Below are positions 46,119 to 57,695 of a DNA stretch of 64,000 bases, one piece after another (position 1 is the first letter of the stretch; each line of letters starts with the position of its first letter). The notes beneath the pieces were generated by a model that was not told where the DNA came from, searched no databases, and saw nothing but the letters and a program-made list of their open reading frames with translations. The DNA is taken from assembly GCA_022432975.1 (NCBI GenBank), contig CM039509.1, forward strand, positions 16,030,324-16,094,323, given 5' to 3'. Both the position numbers and the translations under genes were made by a program. Source of the DNA: Begonia masoniana. Taxonomy: Eukaryota > Streptophyta > Magnoliopsida > Cucurbitales > Begoniaceae.

Positions 46119-46886
46119 TGTAACACCCCCGAACCCACCATGGCTCGGTGCGCTACTTTGCTAACCAACCCCGCGTTTAAAACGTAATTTAAAATAATTT
46201 TTTATAAATTTTTGACTCAGTTTTCGGGTTTTTTGAACCCTTGAAAACGTGCCCAAAATACGTTTAAAATACGTTAGAAAATCTCGGGTTAAAATAAAAT
46301 TTCAAAAAAATTTGGTGCTGGGGGCCACGCGCCTGCGCGCCCTGTGACCGATCGATCGGCGCCTAGCACCCGATCGATCGAGCCTCCTCGGGCCACTTCG
46401 GACAAAAATGCCCATTTCTCATTTTTTTCAACTTTTCTCCACTTTTCTTCATTTTTCTCTGAGCCAAACACCTCAAAATCATCTAAAAATTTACCCACAC
46501 ATTCCCGACACTCCCGACTCGTAAAAATCTTGAAAAACCGACTTAAAACGGATAACAAAAAAAATAGAGAAAGTGTACCCAACGTTATTTGTTTTAAAAC
46601 CAAAACGAGCGGCATAATGCCTAAAACTTCCACAACCCAAAACCTGAAAATGCATATTTATAAAACCATCTTTTATATAGACAAATCCCACAAAACAACC
46701 ACATTAGTTTTACAAACTCCAGATAGATAAAAACTATACAATGCAAAATACCGTTTTACCCACATCTCTCCGAAGATCATGGTCGAGACGCCCCGACAAC
46801 TGCCCGCACCGGCATACAACGTACATCAACGACTGCGTCCCAACCCTAGCCTTCCTCATAGCTCTAACCTGTACTCCTGTCGACAC

Positions 46887-47491
46887 CTACACCACAAAAC
46901 AAAAAATGTAAGCCTAATGCTTAGTAAGTAGGGAATAATGCATACCAAAAACATAATGCAACACAAGCTCTAACACATGAAGTTTCAACTCGCTCAGTTG
47001 CTCTTGTTTCGTGTGCGTTTCATTGTTCATTCATAGAACGGAACTCATTGCAAGTGCTAAACTGCAATTTTAGTAGTCCCTCGCAGGTACCACCTTAACG
47101 CGACTGGGTGACTCTAACTCTGCTAGTCCCTCGCAGGTACCACCTTAACGCGACTGGGAAACTCTACTAGAGTTCCTCGCAGGTGTTACCCTAACGCGGC
47201 TGGGTGACTCAACTCTGCCACATTACGTTTGAATTCACACCACCCCTTTACGTTTCAATCTCACCATTCAAAACCATGCTCAAAACTCGTTCGTTTCGTA
47301 GTTTGAAAACAATGATGCATGTCCAGGCAATACTCAAACACCAATTGAAATAAACAACCAAACAAAGCAAACAAACAATTCCCTATCGTTCCATGGTGTA
47401 GGCCCGATGGAAAAACACAAACATCCTCTACTTACCTGAACTCCCGCACGTGTTAGCTCACTCCGAGTACACAATTCACTTGCTCGACCAC
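46887..47491 (-). other. Exon 2 and intron 2-like segment in S2
   Basis: Exon 2 47436-47491, then TTCAG|GTAAGTAG and an intron of 549 nt ending TTGTGGTGTAG|GTGT at 46887. CCTACACCATGGAAC near the donor pairs with GTTTTGTGGTGTAGG at the acceptor at most positions. Confidence 0.48.
47068..47220 (-). repeat. Three-copy repeat of about 50 bp inside S2 intron 2
   Basis: Copies share CCTCGCAGGTACCACCTTAA then CGCGACTGGG, the third slightly diverged. The beginning of E0 (1-60) carries the same unit in the other orientation. Confidence 0.85.
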
Positions 47492-47859
47492 CTAGCACAT
47501 TAATGGGAAAAATCACTTAAAATCATCAAAACATAAACTAAGGGATGTTTACTAAAATTCTCACACCACCAAACTAACTTTTCAACATAAAAACCCAAAA
47601 ATCCGATTTTCCCATAATTTTTGATGTCCAAACTTCAATCGATCATAACTCCCTCGTTTTTCAACGGATTTCAACGTGCCACCTCATTCTGGAAACCTCT
47701 CATTGTCTACTTTCCATTAAAATACTTAAATTCAACAACCAAACCACTTAGCCAATTCGAAACCCACAAAACAGAATCGGCTCTCAATATTTTCAAAAAC
47801 CGGTTTTCACTAACTTCCACCAAAACTTTAATCTATCCCTAAATACACCCTACACTAAT

Positions 47860-50272
47860 TGTAACGACCCGAGGAGGATCGTCACGTGTCATGACTTTCC
47901 TTTAAACTTATCCGTACTTTTATACCTCTGTAATCGTAGTATACTTTTTTTTTCTCAGACTTATATCATATCTCATCTTAACTTAAATTCGCTGAATAAC
48001 CGCGTTTAGCTTTCACTCCTGCCGATCGCTAAACGACAAACATCTAGTTGTTCTACCGGTCAGCACGTGCATCTCACATGATTCATTAAACATCTATCGG
48101 CAGGCACACATATTTGCATCTGCCGACAGTCACGTGCAACTCGTGTGACCAATTAAAACACCGTTCAATTATACAACGGAAGCCACCTACATCTGCCGAT
48201 GAGAGAACAATAGACGATGCTCTCATCTGCCGATGGCAAATACTCTATATCTGCCGATGACGTGGCATCACATCTTCCGGTAACTTAACTCACTACTCAT
48301 ACCGATCGCCAGATAACAGACATTGTCGTCATCTGCCGATGGCTTAAGACAACTACATCTTCCGACAGATTAACTCACCATCTGCCGATGATACGTCCCA
48401 TGTCTGCCGATGAGAGAACCATAAGCGAGGCTCTCATCTGCCGATGGCAAATACCCCTTATCTGCCGGTGACGTCAGCCGGAAGACAAATACTCTTCCTC
48501 TTCCGATGACGTTCTCCGGAAGTCAAACTTACCCGACTCCCATCACAACTCTCCTGCCGATGACGTCAGCCGGAAGACAAATACTTTTCCTCCATCATCC
48601 CTCGGCATCAGACATCCCCCCTTTTTTTTTTTAGACTTCTATCTTGATAAATGTAAACCTCATAACTTAAATCTTAATGGCCAAAACTCATCAGAATAAA
48701 TCATGAACTCATTCAAACTCACACAGCGGAAGACTTAATTAAAATAGTTCATTTGATAACTATAGCTATATCTTCGGACTCTGAAATTAAGACAGGCAGT
48801 TTCTAAAATCCCAAATTGTTAAATAATCCGAACCTACTTGACTTGGCTTCTTAACAACTTCATTAAAACTTATACGAGCTTTAACCAGAATTCCCCATTC
48901 GCCATCCAGCCACAGATTTCACACTGATCACCTCCAGCAACCTAGCTTAGACATTTTCATCAACTTTGAATTCCTCACCTGATATTTCTTCACCTACATC
49001 ATAAGGTGTAACTGTAAGCCTAAGGCTTAGTAAGGAATGCAAACTATTATGAGTTCATGAATGCATAACTTGGAGAAAAACATGCTCATAAGTCTTTTCT
49101 TTTCATGTACTTATCTTAATCATCATTCATAATCGTATCTCGTATTCATTGTTCATAATCATCATTCGTAGACATGCTCATATTCATCATTCCTTTCATC
49201 ATTCATATTCTTCATTACATTATGTGGTTTAAGGGAGGATTTGTGCCGGTAAAGGGGGTTCGACAGTGAGTTTGATCATGGTCCCTACTGCGGGTCGTAT
49301 TCATATGTCCTACTGCGGACTGTGACATACGCCGAACCACCCCCAACCCTCACTTAACCACGTTGCATAAGTTTTATCTTCTTACCTTATTCATGAGAAA
49401 ACATATTTCAAAACATTTTCATATGCTTGAGAAGTAAAACATGATGCATAACATAAATGCACTTAATCATCGAACTAAGACAGGGGAGTACATGAGAATA
49501 ACAGAACCATATCCATCGACATTTCATCAAACATATAGCAGACGATGTTCACTAAATCTAACTTAATCCTTTGATGTAGGGCCCTATTGGCCGGAAACTT
49601 AATACATTCACTTACCTGGATTCCTTAGCAACTTGAATCACCTTCTCTTCAACTTCTTCACCTAACACATTTCACATTACAGTAGTTAAAATAAAGTCCT
49701 AAAAGTTCTAGTCGAAAGTCATCCTAGAATCTAACAGCTAAGGTTCTCTGTGCAGTCTGAAATCCAAAACCGAAACAGCTAGATATAGCTATCGATTAAA
49801 CGGGGTCGGTTATATAAAAGGTCCAGAATCGATTTAAAGGTGGCATTACCAAATGAAGATAAAGAACGATAACCAACTGACTCAGCCATTGAAGAGCCCG
49901 AAAGTACAAGTTCAACTGAAAACAGAGTTCTAAATGACTACCCGGCATCTACATTGTCAAAATCTTACCTAGAATGCGGGTTATCGGAGTGGAGGTTGAA
50001 AAACCAGTTGCTGGGGAGGAAAAAGGCTCCAGAGAAGAAGGGAGTCGCCGAGAGGAAATGTCGGCTGCAGTGAGGTTTAAATGAGATTTAAGGTTTCCAT
50101 TTTCTATTTATACCTAATCCTTCAATCTTTATTACAAAATTGCCACTCAACCTAGTTTTACTCAACTTGTAATGAATTTGCCTCAACGTTAAATTTAATC
50201 ATAAAGGTTAAATAAAGGGTAACAATTAGAATGGTCAGAAAAATTCACCTGGCCGAAATGTCGGGTGTTACA
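47860..50272 (-). mobile_element. S3: solo LTR (family A) nested in S2
   Basis: 2413 bp, TGTAACGACC...GGGTGTTACA, TSD CTAAT (47855-47859 and 50273-50277). In minus sense: TATAAATAG box (50104-50112), intron 1 49968-49662, 46-nt exon 2, intron 2 49615-48994. ATCTGCCGATG repeats at 48000-48600 with TGACGTCA at 48469-48476 and 48561-48568. Confidence 0.93.
48994..49968 (-). other. Intron-exon-intron-like leader in S3
   Basis: TTCTAG|GTAAG (49968), TGTTAG|GTGAAG (49662), exon 2 49616-49661, TCCAG|GTAAGTG (49615), TGATGTAG|GTGAAG (48994). Confidence 0.5.
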
Positions 50273-51024
50273 CTAATCCATCTAACATTTAAACCATCAA
50301 ATATAAAAAGAAAACACAGCAAAGACACCAATTTTCGGACCTCACATCTTAGGGTTTCCAAACCCTAATGAAACTCTCACAAAATCCTATAAAAACACCA
50401 AAAATCATCACCTAAACGTATAAAACTAAAAACCCACTTAATTTCTTACCTTAAACTTGAGAAATCTTGAAGAAAAGAAAGAGGGAAGAGGCGTCAATGG
50501 TGGCTGAAAACGTGGAGAAGAATGGGGAAGAAGAAGAGAGCTTTCTCTTATAACCTTAAACTTTCATCACCTTTTGATTTTCCCCCCCTACACTTTTAAA
50601 GTTGTAAAAGCACCCCCTCTCCACTATCATGTAATCCTAAGTGAAATGCATCATTAAAAATCTCTATCTTTTCAAATTTTAATTCATTTAAATTCTAGTT
50701 TTCTATTGGTTCATTGACTTTTCAACACATTTGTCAAACTATTTCTTTTTTCTTGCCTCATGCATTCCAACGTGAATGCTTCATATATATACCCTCTTTT
50801 CTTTTAAATTTTGTTATTAAATCCAAGCAAAATAACTCCATTTTATTTCCTTACTTTTCATTACATCAAACCAATGATACATTAACCCCCACCACTTTAC
50901 GTTTTCTCACAATTTCTCATCTAATTTTGCCATAACTTAGGAAAATTCTAATTTATTATTAAACCATCATATCATAATCTAATCTAACTCTATGCACATT
51001 ACAGAAATTTTTTCGGGTGTTACA

Positions 51025-51778
51025 GTTCCAAAGAGAAAGGGCCAAAAAAGAGGAAAGAAAATTAGTTGAAAAAGAGGCTGAAAAGGAAAAAAAAAAAGAA
51101 GAAAAGAAATTAGTTGACAAAAATAGAAAGAAAAGAGAAAGGGAGAGAAATCGAGGGAGGAAAAAAAAAAAAGAAATGTGTGAAAAAAGAGCGGAATAAT
51201 GAGTAAAACTAAAGTTAAAAGTGAGGTGATTTTGATTTTGTATAAAGACATTTATTTATCATCTAACAATCTAACTGTTTCTCTTACAAGTGTTGTTACC
51301 TCTCTTTTGCAGGACTTTGAAGATTTGTTGCTTGAAGAATTCCCAAGGGAAGTACCCCCACCTAGGGGAATCGAACATCAAATTGATTTTATATCGGGAA
51401 CAACAATTCCAAATTGACCGGCATACCAAGAAAATCCAGAAGAAACAAGGGAAATTCAAAGGCAAGTGGATGAATTAGTGGAAAATGGTATAGTGAAGGA
51501 AAGTCTTAGCTCGTGTTTAGTAACCGTGTTCCCAAGAAAGACGGAACGTGGAGGATGTGCGTGGATTGTCGAGGAATCAACAAAATTACAGTAAAATATC
51601 GACATCTAATCCCAAGGTTAGATGACATGCTTGATGAGTTATATAACGCATGTATATTTTTCAAAATTGATTTAAATAATGGATACTATCAAATTCGCAT
51701 GAAAGAGGGCGACGAGTGGAAAACCTCTTTAAAAACAAAATATGGTCTTTATGAGTGGTTAGTCATGCCCTTTGATTT
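51025..51778 (+). pseudogene. CRM-like linker and reverse transcriptase, first half
   Basis: After S2 comes a lysine- and glutamate-rich stretch, then RGIEHQIDFISG and, from 51513, reverse transcriptase motifs [53 protein letters not shown] and [13 protein letters not shown] stop after TIPN near 51417 and a frameshift separate the segments. S4 is inserted in the codon after PFD and the frame resumes at 54209. Confidence 0.85.
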
Positions 51779-52216
51779 TGTAACACCCGCAAATTTAGAT
51801 TTAATTAATTAAAAAGAAAAGTTAATAAATTTGGTGGAACTAAATGGTTTCTTAATTTAGGTTCGGGTATTTCCAGTGAAATTAGGCCGTGGGTTATAAT
51901 TTAAGAGCAAAATTTATTGCAAATTGAAATGGTCAAAAACACGGGAGGGCAAAACGGTAATGATGCTTTATTAATGTTTTAATAGGAATTATTATTGATT
52001 ATTATTATTATTATTATTAATAACAAAAACAAAAACAACAGAATGGCTCGAAGCCATTCTGTTGTTCATCGAGTGCCCGACGGCCGAGAGGAGAACAGGG
52101 GAGAGGGGGAGATGACGCGAGGGATGTTCAACGCCGTTCACCGGCGATTGTCGACGTTCTCTGGCCAGACGACGGCGACAAGCAGGGTTCGATTGTCTCC
52201 GCGTACGAACCGACAG

Positions 52217-53558
52217 GTAAGGCCAATTTTTACCCTGTTCTGGTTCTGTTCGGGGCTGTGGGTCGCCGAGCTGCTAGAAGCTCCGATCACCGGCCGATTT
52301 GGGTGTCCTCAGCTTGGGTTTGCTAACCCTTGAACCGGCGATGGCCGTTGAACCGTGAGGAGCTCAGTTGGGCAAAAATCAGTAAGCTCTCGGTTTGGGC
52401 ATTTCTGGTTTTGCTGTGTGTAGCCTTGAGATTTTGTTAGGTTATGTTAATTTGATGCTAGGATGGTTGATTGGTGAGGAATTAGGCGAAAATTGATGAA
52501 AAACCAAAATAGGGAAAATTCCGGGTAAAGGGCAGAATCGGGTTTTGCCATTTTTGACCTAGCTGCGGTCGTTTGTTTTAAAATTCCTTTGGCAGGTTAA
52601 AATAAGTTATTAGAGGAGTACGTGGCCGCTAGAATCGTTCGATTCCGATATCCGATGCGAAAGTTATGCATGTTTGAAGTTTTGGGTCGGTTTTTACCGA
52701 ACCCAAATTAGTGGCCCGTTTAGTTAGATTTTAGTTGGATTATGATGGAAATAGTAGTTTGAGAGTAATTGGAGAATATAGGCTTGATTTTGATGAAGTT
52801 TGAATAATTGTCGTAGGTCGAGCTGTAGATGGACAGGTAACCGAGTAAAACCAGCGAGCTAGGACGCCAAGTAAGTAGTGGGTAATGTTCTTTCGCCTTC
52901 GGGCCTACACCATAGGATGGTAGGTTTTATTTGTTATTGCTTTTCTTCGTGTAGTGTTGTGTTATCATTGTACTTGGCGTTGAGTGGTGGTGTGTGTGGT
53001 GTGGCATTGCATTTCTTTGAAGCATGCATCATGATGTAGAGCACGCTAGATACGCATAGCTGCATGGTTGTCGTTGTGTGTTTGTCGTTTTGAGGATTAA
53101 CAATAGTTGGTTAAAGAGTAAGGCACTTCGGTGCGGGCAAAGAGTAAGGCACTTCGGTGCGGGCAATGAGTAAGGCACTTCGGTGCGGGCAATGAGTAAG
53201 GCACTTCGGTGTGGGCAACTAGTATTGTTTGGTCGTGTCGTCATGTTGTGTCAAGTCGGTTTGTTGAGTTGCATTGGGGTGTTGTGTTGCATTTTTGGCA
53301 TGATAGTTGGTCAAAGAGTAAGGCATCCCTTTCGATGCAGGCAATAAGGCATCTTTCGATGCAGGCAGTTTTGTTAGGGTTGTGTTGTGTTGTCGTGTTG
53401 GGTGGTGTTGTGTTGTTGTGTTGTTGTGTTGCGTTGTCGTGTTGAGTGGTGTTGTGTTGTTGTGTTAGGGTTGTGTGTACATTGTGCTTGTTTATATTTG
53501 TCATCCCCTACTTGCTAAGCGTAAGCTTACGTGTGTGTGTGTGTGTTCTGTGGTGTAG
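52217..53558 (+). other. Intron-exon-intron-like leader in S4
   Basis: GACAG|GTAAGG (52217), GTCGTAG|GTCG (52816), CCAA|GTAAGTAG (52871), GTGGTGTAG|GTGA (53558). CCTACACCATA (52904-52914) pairs with TGTGGTGTAGG (53549-53559). Confidence 0.48.
53115..53219 (+). repeat. 26-bp repeat, four copies, in S4 intron 2
   Basis: GAGTAAGGCACTTCGGTGCG plus GGCAA, starting at 53116, 53142, 53168 and 53194. Each unit has an internal GCACTTCGGTGC hairpin. A diverged form with TTTCGATGCAGGCA follows at about 53318-53368. Confidence 0.9.
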
Positions 53559-54208
53559 GTGACGACAGAAGTACAGGTTAGAGCTATGAGGAAAGCTAGG
53601 ATTGAGACGCAGTCGTTGATGTACGCTGTATGCCGGTGCGGGCAGTTGTCGGGGCACCTCGACCATGGTCTTCGGGGGATGTGGGCTTTGTCTTTTGGTA
53701 GTTTATTGTAAATGTCTGTTTGTAGAAATGATGGGAATGCATAACTTTCTTTTTGGTTGATGTTTTGAGAGTTATAGTAAAGCTATTGGTAATTGTTGTA
53801 TATAGTCATAGTTAAGGGTGATGCATCTCCCTATACTATGGACTTTCTTCACTTCGGGATGTTGGTATTTTAGTTTCCCTCTTTACTGCTATTTGGTGAT
53901 TTCGTATGCTAGATAAGTTGATGAGAAGTATTCTGGATTGGTTGGGATTTATTCCTTTGCAGGTACCTAGCATTTTGGAGGTGCCATTTTCAGGCATTAC
54001 TTTGCCGAAATTTTCGGGAAGGATACCGTGGTGCTTAACGGTTAGGATTAAGAGAAATTAGTGAGTCTAGACAGCTAGGTATGACATAAGAGAGCTTTGG
54101 GAGATTTAGTTTTAAATTCTGCTGTGTTTGATTTTATTTAAATTATTGGGGTTAAAGTGAGCCAAGTAGCGCTCCGAGCCAGGGTGGGTTCGGGGGCTTT
54201 ACAGATTT

Positions 54209-55362
54209 ATCTAACGTGACTAACACGTTTATGAAGTTAATGAATCAGTTTTTAAGATCATTTATCAAAAACTTTGTCATGGTTTATTTTGATAATATAT
54301 TAGTTTATAGCAAAACATCGGAACAACATATTGAAAATTTAAAATTAGTTTTTAATATTTTGTGGTTAAATCAATTATATGTTAACCTAAAAAACTGCAC
54401 TTTTGTATGGAATTAGCAGTGTTTCTCGGTTTCGTAGTGAGTTCGAATGGAGTAATGGTGGACGAGAAACAAGTCAAAGTAATCAAGGAGTGGCCGAGAC
54501 CTAAGAATACTAATGAAGTACATAGCTTTCATGGATTAACTAGCTTTTATAGATGATTTGTTAGGAACTTTAGCACCATGGATGAATCGTTGAATGATTT
54601 GGTTAAAAAGAATGTAAAATTTAAGTGGATCGAGACACATAAAAAATCGTTCAAGCATTTAAAATAAAAGTTAATTAATGCTTTTTTATTAGTGTTACCA
54701 AACTTTGATAAAACTTTTGAAATTGAACGTGATGCATCGGGAAAGGGAATTTGAAGTGTTTTGAAGTCGGAAATAAAGCTGATCGTTTATTTTAGCAAAA
54801 AGCTTAGTGGTGCAGCACTAAACTACTCGACATACAATAAAGAGTTGTATGCTTTGGTGAGAACATTACAAACATGACAACACTACATGTGCCCAAAGGG
54901 AAATTACACAAAAGATATGCGAAGTAGATAGAATTCGTAGAAACTTTTCCTTTGGTCATCCATTACAAAAAAGGTAAAGAGAATGTAGTTGCCGATGCAT
55001 TGTCAAGAAGGTACGTAATTATAACTTCTATATATCTTTGAACCCAGAGATTGGGTGTGGCTACATCTACAAAAAGATGGGCCGAAGGAGTCCTTGAACA
55101 ATCCTATTTTTTTACTGAGATGATTTTTTATTAAATAAGTACGATGATGGTGTATTTTCGTATAGTTGTCTATGTATATACGACAATGTTTAACTTAATT
55201 ACTCATCGGTGGCTCGTGAAGCCTATTTTCGTAAAACGTTGAAAATGAGTTTTCATGAGACGATGATTTGAAAACCATTTTTGTTACCTCATCATGATTT
55301 GAAACAAAAGATAAAAGAAAATTTACATGCATTTAATATAGCATTCCTATTGAGTTAGTCAC
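54209..55362 (+). pseudogene. CRM-like reverse transcriptase end, RNase H and start of integrase, decayed
   Basis: Resumes with FMKLMNQFLRSFIKNFVMVY, where the catalytic YFDD has become YFDN. RNase H scraps follow: [30 protein letters not shown] and VVADALSRR (about 54990). Beyond 55030 only scattered integrase-like pieces remain between stops. CV-B is inserted at 55363. The rest of the element is outside the window. Confidence 0.82.
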
Positions 55363-57540
55363 TGTAACACCCGGTTCTATTAAACCAATTTCTATTCCGT
55401 TATTTAATAGTAAGCATGTTGTGGAGAAAATTGAGGGAAGTATTAATTAGGTTAATGAGTTACTAAGTAAGAGCATAGTGGTAAATTGAGAACTTAAAAT
55501 GGATAACCTATTTAAGGAAAGAGGCTTTGTGATTAAATGCACTATAGCCGCCACCAATTCCTTGTTTTTCCCTCGGTCTTCAGCTCAAGCAGCAGAGCTC
55601 ACTAGGCGATTCTTCCATTCGATTTTCTCCAAAACTAGGTGAGTTCTATTTTGATTCCTTGCTGCATTGGTAGCTATCGATGATTAGGGGAGAGTATAAG
55701 TGTGAGTTTCGAGATTGCTGTGAGCAAACTAGTTCGGGTCATTGTGGTAAATTAGGAATGCACAATGAACTAAGCTTCCAAACTAGTTTTCATAATTTTC
55801 TAGCGGTGTAGAATGAAGATTAGAGAAAGTTTAATGTATGCTCTGTTTATGATTTTAGGATTGAGTAAGCTCTCGAAGTAGCCAATCACCGAGACGTTTC
55901 TCAGGAGACCAGGTAAGTAAAGTTTGCTTGTGCCTTCGGACCTACATCACAAAACAGTAAGATTATGTGTGTTTGAATGTTCGTATGTCATGCATCATAT
56001 TTTGAAAATTTATGCGAAAATGAATTTACATGAAATGACATGGTAAGGAATGAACAGACTGTAACAGTTGTTAAGGGAACTAGCCCCTTAACCAAGAGAG
56101 AGGATGTATGGCTTTGGGGGAAGTGATCCAAACCCCAATTTCACAAGGGGATCAGATCAGTTTGTTAAGGGAACTAATCCGCCCCTTAATCAAGAGAGAG
56201 GATGTATGACTTTGGGAGAAGTGATCCAACTCCCAATTTCACAGGGGGATCAGATCAGAAACGATGCATATGCAACTGAGATGAGAAAGTAGAAACTGCA
56301 TATTTAGGAGTTTAAGTTTCAGCATATCATTTCATTATCGCTCTACTTATTTAGCATTAGGCTAATAGATGAGTTTTGTGATGTAGGTGAAGAAGTGACA
56401 GCAGGTGTGTTCACTGAGTTTGCTGAGGACTAGTCTGGTTGGAGGAGTGCATCTATGTAACAATCTGGCAACTGATGGGGCGGTTTAACTGGTGTCAGTG
56501 GATGAGAAGGTTTAGTGAACTATGTGATTCAATTTAAGTATGTTGCGAGTTTCCATGCAGTGGTAGTTTTGATATTTGAATTCAATTTGAGACTTTTCTG
56601 ACAATGATGCTCTGTTGGATTTAATAGTGGTGTTTACTAGAATTTGGAGTAATACACGGATTTAAATAGTTTGAACGATTTTTAGTAAAATGCTCAAATT
56701 CTTTTGGTAGTCGGAGTTTTCTTTGTTAGAGTGAAAATGTTGCTATGCTGTTTTCGTTGAGTATTTTTGATCTATCGGTGGATGAAGTCTATCGGCAAAT
56801 GTAGGGTTGTTGTTCTGTTATCTATCGGAAGATGTCTTCAGTAAAGTCATCGGATGATATTTTCAGTAGAAGCCATCGAAAGATATAAGTAGAAAATTTG
56901 TCGTTTTGTAATCGGATGATGTCGAGTAATTTATCCATCGGATGATGTAGTAGAAGTTTTGGCGTTTAGTGATCGGTGGATGTCGGGTATTAAATCTATC
57001 GGATGATGTAGTAGAAGTTTTGTCATTTAGTGATTGGTGTACACAGTTTGTTCTTTCGGAAGACGTGAGTAAAAGATTTGTCATCTTGTGATCGGCAGAG
57101 GCTGGATGACCGAATCATCCGGCTGACGTCATCAGTAGATGCGAGTAGCAAAACTTGTCGTTTTGCGATCGGCAGAGGTTGGATGAACGATTCATCTGGC
57201 TGACGACATCGGTGGAATCCTTCGGTTTTATTTCTGCCCTTTTGTTGACCTCGTTCAGCGGATGATGTGTTTGACTTTTTAAACTTTAAGCATTTCACGC
57301 GTAAGCCTTCGTCTCTTCCGGCCGAATTCTTTTCTTAATATTTTTAACTGAATATTCGAACACTGTTTTATAGTGTTGCTTAACTTTGCTTTGCTCAAAG
57401 ATTTTCTGCTGCAAGTTTTGTGTTTTTAGCAAACGTTCAAATTTGACTTTCGAGCGAAGTTTTAAATTTGGTCCGAAATTTCCTAGTTATGTTCGTGTTT
57501 ATGAGTAATGAACTGAGTTTGGAAAACTCGGGGCATTACA
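55363..57540 (+). repeat. CV-B 5' LTR (family D)
   Basis: 2178 bp, TGTAACACCCGG...GGGGCATTACA. TATA-like TATTTAAGG at 55509-55517. Leader TAGCCGCCACC near 55545. Intron 1 55639-55858, exon 2 55859-55912 (54 nt), intron 2 55913-56386. Two repeats of about 92 bp at 56065-56255. ATCGGATGATG minisatellite at 56770-57245. TGACGTCA at 57124-57131. Confidence 0.9.
55639..56386 (+). other. Intron-exon-intron-like leader in the CV-B LTR
   Basis: ACTAG|GTGAGT, ATTTTAG|GATT, ACCAG|GTAAGT, TGATGTAG|GTGA. A perfect 15-bp inverted repeat links CCTACATCACAAAAC (55941-55955) to GTTTTGTGATGTAGG (56373-56387), the acceptor itself. Confidence 0.52.
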
Positions 57541-57543
57541 ATA

Positions 57544-57556
57544 TGGTATCAGAGAC
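57544..57556 (+). promoter_or_regulatory. Primer-binding site of CV-B
   Basis: TGGTATCAGAGAC three bases after the LTR end, initiator-Met type. Confidence 0.93.
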
Positions 57557-57695
57557 ATTCAGTTAAACCGTTCAAAAGATTACTCATCAGTGCCAATCGT
57601 CGCATGGGAGTACTCCAACAACTATAAGTGTTCATGTTAACCTTAGTTATTTGATGTTTATGAAAGTAGTTAACCCTGTGCAAGAATTTAGTGTA

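Larger units (their letters stand above)
46119..51024 (-). mobile_element. S2: solo LTR (family B-like), carrying nested S3
   Basis: TGTAACACCCCC...GGGTGTTACA with TSD GTTCC. It is about 2.49 kb once S3 and its duplication are removed. In minus sense: donor TTAAG|GTAAG at 50449, acceptor GCTAG at 47492 (S3 lies inside this intron), 56-nt exon 2 47491-47436, intron 2 47435-46887 ending GTGTAG. GATCGATCG palindromes at 46345-46385. Three 50-bp repeats at 47068-47220. Confidence 0.9.
51779..54203 (+). mobile_element. S4: solo LTR (family B) in the CRM-like reverse transcriptase
   Basis: 2425 bp, TGTAACACCCGC...GGGGGCTTTACA with TSD GATTT (51774-51778 and 54204-54208). Leader GC-rich at 52060-52216. 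Inferred intron 1 52217-52816, exon 2 52817-52870 (54 nt), intron 2 52871-53558. Confidence 0.93.

Noticed and set aside
51017..51199. 60-codon Lys/Glu-rich frame as a separate gene
   Set aside because: It is the charged linker before reverse transcriptase in the CRM-like element, and it starts within S2 sequence.
55941..56387. Intron 2 segment as a MITE or other DNA transposon with 15-bp terminal inverted repeats
   Set aside because: No target duplication flanks the inverted repeat, and the same structure stands at the same place in every LTR family, which fits an ancestral LTR part better than repeated insertion.
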